Assembly: GCA_900757615.1 (NCBI GenBank)
Contig: CAAEON010000053.1
Location: forward strand, 1-64,000
DNA: 64,000 nucleotides
Direction: 5' to 3'
DNA from: an uncultured Collinsella sp.
GTDB lineage: Bacteria > Actinomycetota > Coriobacteriia > Coriobacteriales > Coriobacteriaceae
Below, one piece after another: positions 59,738-64,000 of this stretch. How positions within the stretch are numbered: the first letter of the stretch is position 1; each line of letters opens with the position of its first letter. Made by a program: the position numbers and the translations under genes. Under the pieces are notes generated by a model that ran no database searches, had not been told where the DNA came from, and was given only the letters and a program-made list of their open reading frames with translations.

Positions 59738-61348
59738 ATGATGCAAAAGATACAACGTTTCGGCGGTGCAATGTACACGCCTGCAATTCTTTTCGCATTT
59801 TCCGGAATCGTCGTCGGCCTGGGTACGTTGTTTACCACCGAGGCGATCTTTGGCGAGATGGCCACTGCGGGCCATCTTTGGTTTGATTGCTGGAATGTGC
59901 TGCTCCAGGGTGGTTGGACGCTCTTTAACCAGATGCCGTTGCTGTTTTGCGTAGCGTTGCCAATCTCGCTCGCGAACAAGCAGAACGCTCGCTGCTGCAT
60001 GGAGGCTTTGGCCATCTACCTTACCTTCAACTACTTTGTAAGCACAATCTTGGGGCAGTGGGGCCCTGTCTTTGGTGTCGACTATTCTGTCGAGGCGGGC
60101 AGCGGTACTGGTCTTGCCACTATCGCAAGCATCAAAACGCTTGACATGGGCATCATGGGCGCGCTTATTATCTCTGGTATCGCCACGATGCTGCATAACA
60201 AGTTCTTCGACACCGAACTTCCTGAGTGGCTGGGCGTGTTCTCGGGCTCTGTGTTCATCTATATGATCGGTTTCTTCGTTATGGTTCCGGTCGCTCTTAT
60301 CGCCTGCCTGGTGTGGCCGCATGTTCAGGCTGCTATCTCCGCCTTCCAGGGATTCATCCTTTCCGCCGGTACGTTCGGCGTTGGCGTCTTTGCTTTCTTC
60401 GAGCGCGTGCTGATCCCTACAGGCCTGCACCACTTTATCTATACGCCGTTCTATTACGACAACGCGGCGGTCAACGGCGGCATCTTTGCTGCTTGGGCCA
60501 ACATCCTGCCCCAACTGGCTGCCGATCCGAGCATTGCTCTTAAGGATGCCGCACCCTGGGCTGCCTATACCTGCCCTGGTTGGACTAAGGTCTTCGGCTC
60601 GCTTGGCGTTGCCATTGCGTTTTATATGACCGCCAAACCCGAGCGCAAGCAGCGCGTCAAGGCTCTGCTCATTCCCGTCACCCTTACCGCTATGCTTTGC
60701 GGTATTACCGAGCCGCTTGACTTCACCTTCCTGTTCATCGCGCCCGGCCTGTTCGTCGTCCACTGCGTGCTCGGAGCGCTTGGCTGCATGGCTCAAAACC
60801 TCCTTGGCGTCGTGGGTATCTTCGACGGCGGCATCATCTCGATGCTCTCGTGGGACTGGCTGCCCCTTTGGGCCGCACACGGTCTGCAGTACGCCATCTC
60901 CATCCTTGTCGGTCTGTGCTTTACCGCTCTTTGGGTTGTGGTCTTCCGTTTCCTGATCGTCAAGTTCGACTTTAAGACCCCCGGTCGCGAGGATGACGAT
61001 GTTGAGGTCGAGCTCAAGTCCAAGGCCGACTACAAGCAAAAGCAGGGCGGTGCTGCTGCTGGCAAATCGGCCGCCCAGAGTAAAGATGATGAGCGCTTGG
61101 TGCTTGCCGAGAACATCCTCGATCTGCTCGGTGGCACGGATAACATCATCGATGTAACGAACTGCGCTACCCGTCTGCGCGTTAACGTCAAGGACAAGAG
61201 CGTCGTTGCACCCGAGGCTTCCTTCAAGGCGATCGGTACGCATGGCTTGGTGGTCCAAGGTCAGTCAATCCAGGTCATCATCGGCCTTAGCGTCCCGCAG
61301 GTTCGCGAGAAGTTCGAGAGTCTTCTGAAGTTCGAGACTCTTCTGTAA
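59738..61348 (+). CDS. PTS alpha-glucoside EIICB permease
   Basis: 536 residues. The EIIC part (about 1-430) has ten or so membrane helices with PTGLHHFIYTPFYY, GITEPLDFTFLF and related signatures of glucose/maltose-family permeases; the EIIB part at the C-terminus carries the phosphocysteine in TNCATRLRVNV. There is no EIIA domain, so phosphate must come from a separate EIIA, possibly the one at 32496-32993. ATG 59738 (second Met at 59741) follows GAGAGGGGG. The downstream glucosidase indicates maltose- or isomaltose-like substrates. A hairpin (61367-61406) separates the two genes. Confidence 0.93.
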   Translation: MMQKIQRFGGAMYTPAILFAFSGIVVGLGTLFTTEAIFGEMATAGHLWFDCWNVLLQGGWTLFNQMPLLFCVALPISLANKQNARCCMEALAIYLTFNYFVSTILGQWGPVFGVDYSVEAGSGTGLATIASIKTLDMGIMGALIISGIATMLHNKFFDTELPEWLGVFSGSVFIYMIGFFVMVPVALIACLVWPHVQAAISAFQGFILSAGTFGVGVFAFFERVLIPTGLHHFIYTPFYYDNAAVNGGIFAAWANILPQLAADPSIALKDAAPWAAYTCPGWTKVFGSLGVAIAFYMTAKPERKQRVKALLIPVTLTAMLCGITEPLDFTFLFIAPGLFVVHCVLGALGCMAQNLLGVVGIFDGGIISMLSWDWLPLWAAHGLQYAISILVGLCFTALWVVVFRFLIVKFDFKTPGREDDDVEVELKSKADYKQKQGGAAAGKSAAQSKDDERLVLAENILDLLGGTDNIIDVTNCATRLRVNVKDKSVVAPEASFKAIGTHGLVVQGQSIQVIIGLSVPQVREKFESLLKFETLL

Positions 61349-61366
61349 ACCATCGTCCATCGAAAC

Positions 61367-61406
61367 AATCGGCCTTGCAGAGCCGGTATGCACCGCAAGG
61401 CCGATT
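61367..61406 (+). terminator. Hairpin between PTS and glucosidase genes
   Basis: AATCGGCCTTGC (61367-61378) pairs with 61395-61406. The following T/A pattern is weak, so it may be partial termination or 3' end protection that sets different levels for the two genes. Confidence 0.55.
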
Positions 61407-61503
61407 CTAGAGATAAAAAACTCCACTTCTAGGTAACAATTCCAGACCGTGCAGGCCGCGTACGGGGATGGATTGAGCAAGCGGCCAGAATGAGGAGGAC
61501 ATC

Positions 61504-62847
61504 ATGTCCAAGAAAAACTATGCCGTGACCATTGCCGGCGGTGGCTCTACCTTCACCCCGGGCATCGCTCTGATGCTGCTTGAGGAGCGCGACCGCTTTC
61601 CGGTCAACAAGGTGACCTTCTACGATAACAACGCCGAGCGCCAGGAGACCGTGGCCAAGGCCTGCGAGATCTACTTCCACGAGAACGCCCCCGAGGTTGA
61701 GTTTAGCTACACCACCGACCCCGAGACCGCATTCACCGGGACCGATTTCGTCCTTGCTCACATCCGCGTCGGCCTGTACGCCATGCGTGAGCTCGACGAG
61801 AAGATTCCTCTCAAGTACGGCTGCGTTGGTCAAGAGACCTGCGGTGCCGGCGGTATCGCCTACGGCATGCGCTCCATCGGTGGTGTCATCGAGATCCTCG
61901 ACTACATGGAGAAGTACAGCCCCAACGCCTGGATGCTCAACTACTCCAACCCCGCGGCCATCGTCGCCGAGGCCTGCCGCGTGCTGCGCCCCAACAGCCG
62001 CATCATCAACATCTGCGACATGCCGATCGACCTCATGGATAAGATGAGCCGTATGTGCGGCATCAAGGATCGTCGCGAGCTGCAGTATAGCTACTACGGC
62101 CTCAACCACTTTGGTTGGTGGAGCAAAATCTACGACAAGGATGGCAACGACCTCATGCCGCAGATTAAGGAGCACATGGCTAAGAACGGCTACCTGGACG
62201 GCATCGAGCACGAGGCCGGTAAGGAGCAGCATGTCGAGGAGAGCTGGATTCACACCTTCGGCAAGGCCAAGGATGTCTATGCTGTCGATCCCGAGACGAT
62301 TCCCAATACCTACCTCAAGTATTACCTGTACCCGGACTATGTCGTCGAGACGTCTGACCCCAACTACACTCGCGCCAATGAGGTTATGGACGGCCGCGAG
62401 AAGAAGGTCTTTGGCGCTTGCCGCGACATCATCGCCAAGGGTACTGCCAAGGACGGCGGCTTTGAGCCGGATGTACATGCCAACTACATCGTCGACCTTG
62501 CCTGCGCACTGGCCGAGAACACGCTCGAGCGCTTCCTGCTGATCGTCCCCAACGATGGCGCTGTGCCCAACTTCGACCCGACGGCCATGGTCGAGGTGCC
62601 TTGCATCGTCGGTTCCAACGGCTTTGAGAAGATTTGCCAGGGCCCGATCCCGCAGTTCCAGAAGGGCCTGATGGAGCAGCAGGTTTCCGTCGAGAAGCTC
62701 GTTGTCCAGGCTTGGGTCGAGGGCAGCTACCAGAAGCTCTGGCAGGCACTCACGCTCTCCAAGACCATTCCTTCGGCGAGTGTTGCTAAGCAGATCCTGG
62801 ACGAGCTCATCGAGGCCAACAAGGATTTCTGGCCCGAGCTTAAGTAA
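61504..62847 (+). CDS. 6-phospho-alpha-glucosidase (GH4 family)
   Basis: 447 residues. NAD-binding GGGSTFTPGIALMLL, the GH4 metal/catalytic segments YSNPAAIVAEA, NICDMPIDLMD (Cys and nearby His as Mn ligands) and YYGLNHFGWW are present; the sequence is of the MalH/GlvA type. GH4 enzymes use NAD+ and Mn2+ in a redox elimination mechanism to split 6-phospho-alpha-glucosides into glucose-6-phosphate and a sugar. ATG 61504 has GAGGAGG-type site upstream. It acts on the product of the preceding PTS. Confidence 0.94.
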   Translation: MSKKNYAVTIAGGGSTFTPGIALMLLEERDRFPVNKVTFYDNNAERQETVAKACEIYFHENAPEVEFSYTTDPETAFTGTDFVLAHIRVGLYAMRELDEKIPLKYGCVGQETCGAGGIAYGMRSIGGVIEILDYMEKYSPNAWMLNYSNPAAIVAEACRVLRPNSRIINICDMPIDLMDKMSRMCGIKDRRELQYSYYGLNHFGWWSKIYDKDGNDLMPQIKEHMAKNGYLDGIEHEAGKEQHVEESWIHTFGKAKDVYAVDPETIPNTYLKYYLYPDYVVETSDPNYTRANEVMDGREKKVFGACRDIIAKGTAKDGGFEPDVHANYIVDLACALAENTLERFLLIVPNDGAVPNFDPTAMVEVPCIVGSNGFEKICQGPIPQFQKGLMEQQVSVEKLVVQAWVEGSYQKLWQALTLSKTIPSASVAKQILDELIEANKDFWPELK

Positions 62848-62974
62848 GGACTACTGTCTCGAACCCTCACGCATCTCTGCTTCATTTGCGCCGTCGTGGC
62901 GTCCGGATTCGCCCGGATGCTGCGGCGGCGCTATACTTATGCAGTTTGAAGTACCTGTATCAAAAGGAGCTGTC

Positions 62975-64000
62975 GTGTCCCTTTCCATCGGTATCGTGGG
63001 CCTGCCCAACGTGGGCAAGTCGACGCTGTTCACCGCGCTTACCAAAAAGACCGGCCTTGCCGCCAACTACCCTTTTGCCACGATCGACCCCAACGTGGGT
63101 ATCGTCGATGTGCCCGATAGCCGCCTGCAAAAGCTCGCCGACATCGTCAACCCGGGTCGCATTGTGCCGGCGACGGTCGAGTTTGTCGACATCGCGGGCC
63201 TGGTGAAGGGTGCCAACGAGGGCGAGGGCCTGGGCAATCAGTTCTTGGCAAACATCCGCGAGACCGATGCCATCTGCGAGGTCGTGCGTTACTTTAAGGA
63301 CCCCAACGTCATGCGTGAGGTGGGCCGCACGGGCGAGTTCGTCGATCCTGCCGGCGATGCCGACACCATCATGACCGAGCTCATCCTGGCCGATATGGGA
63401 ACGCTCGAGAAACAGCTGCCCAAGCTCGAGAAGGAGGCCAAGCGCGACAAGGAGCTCATGCCCAAGTTCGAGGTCGCTAAGCGCCTGCTTGCCTGGCTCA
63501 ACGAGGGCAAGCGCGCCGCATCCATGGAGATGACCGACGAGGAGCGTGCTGCCGCCAAGGGCCTGTTCCTGCTCACTATGAAGCCCATCCTGTATGTGGC
63601 CAACGTGGACGAGGACATGCTCAACGACGATCTGGCGCCCATCGATGGCGTCAAGCCGCTGCCGATCTGCGCCAAGATCGAGGCCGAGCTTTCCGAGCTC
63701 GATCCCGAGGACGCTGCCGACTACCTGGAGAGCCTGGGCCTGGAGCAGCCCGGCCTGGACGTGCTCGCTCAGGCTGCCTACAAGCTGCTCGGCCTGCAGT
63801 CGTTCTTTACGGCCGGCGAGATGGAGGTCAAGGCCTGGACGGTGCGTCAGGGCGCGACCGCCCCGCAGGCCGCCGGTGTCATCCACACCGACTTTGAGCG
63901 CGGCTTTATTAAGGCCGAGGTCATTGGCTATGACGACTACATCGAGCTCGGCGGTGAGCAGGGCGCCAAGGCCGCCGGCAAGCTGCGTATTGAGGGCAAG
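62975..64000 (+). CDS. ychF: Ribosome-binding ATPase YchF (3' end outside window)
   Basis: 342 residues visible from GTG 62975 (AAAGGAGC at 62963-62970), open to the right edge; the full protein is about 360. Obg-type P-loop GLPNVGKSTL, switch NYPFATIDPNVG, DIAGLVKGA and the start of the TGS domain (TAGEMEVKAWTVRQGATAPQAAG) are clear. The lack of the usual NKxD makes YchF prefer ATP to GTP. About 20 residues are missing. Confidence 0.96.
   Translation, partial: MSLSIGIVGLPNVGKSTLFTALTKKTGLAANYPFATIDPNVGIVDVPDSRLQKLADIVNPGRIVPATVEFVDIAGLVKGANEGEGLGNQFLANIRETDAICEVVRYFKDPNVMREVGRTGEFVDPAGDADTIMTELILADMGTLEKQLPKLEKEAKRDKELMPKFEVAKRLLAWLNEGKRAASMEMTDEERAAAKGLFLLTMKPILYVANVDEDMLNDDLAPIDGVKPLPICAKIEAELSELDPEDAADYLESLGLEQPGLDVLAQAAYKLLGLQSFFTAGEMEVKAWTVRQGATAPQAAGVIHTDFERGFIKAEVIGYDDYIELGGEQGAKAAGKLRIEGK

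Overview
The window looks like a chromosomal segment of a Coriobacteriia member, most likely Collinsella or a close relative. That is an inference from gene content, not a database match: high GC, an LPxTG pilus locus with a class C sortase, a type III glutamine synthetase, a MurT-GatD fusion, 6-phospho-alpha-glucosidase sugar use, and a tmRNA whose tag ends in ALAA. A gene is cut at each edge: an IS256-type transposase on the left and the YchF ATPase on the right.

Layout. 1-9 kb: IS end, MATE efflux pump with a MerR-type promoter dyad, a nuclease-fold hypothetical, molybdopterin genes moaA and a moaC-mobB fusion, an MFS transporter and a HAD phosphatase, separated by dispersed palindromic repeats. 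9-20 kb: pilus locus of three LPxTG-type proteins and a sortase C. It is split by a duplicated small-peptide cassette with a candidate SOS box and by a wHTH/nucleotidyltransferase pair of AbiE type. 20-28 kb: gatCAB, a small protein plus P1B-type metal ATPase, and a RelB/PIN toxin-antitoxin pair. 28-34 kb: tmRNA, a patatin-like lipase, rplM-rpsI, glmM, a glucose-type EIIA and nagB. 34-45 kb: a 999-residue AfsR/MalT-like regulator, yhbY, a methyltransferase, and a minus-strand block metF / activation-domain protein / metH / DUF711 (PFL-like). 45-52 kb: glutamine synthetase III, tRNA-Glu, the MurT-GatD fusion and two adjacent TPR-like proteins. 53-57 kb: an iron alcohol dehydrogenase, glycerol dehydrogenase, an internally deleted glycerol dehydrogenase copy and a polyferredoxin. 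57-63 kb: a GntR-controlled divergent alpha-glucoside PTS cluster, then ychF.

How the genes work together. moaA and moaCB give the first steps of molybdenum cofactor synthesis. metF, metH and the separate activation protein form a folate/B12 methionine cycle. glmM and nagB balance amino-sugar flux, with EIIA between them. The alpha-glucoside EIICB has no EIIA domain and may use that EIIA. GS III, MurT-GatD (lipid II amidation) and GatCAB all involve glutamine.

The most unusual signal is a pair of long hairpin elements (23651-23797 and 39024-39157). Each lies just downstream of a gene, in the sense orientation. They share three short conserved segments at identical spacing, but the stems between and around those segments differ in sequence while staying self-complementary. 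This is the pattern expected of a structured RNA or hairpin-DNA element. I do not recognise it. Other notable signals are two families of dispersed palindromes, a G8 tract early in the pilus adhesin gene, a MITE-like element, and att-like repeats beside ssrA.
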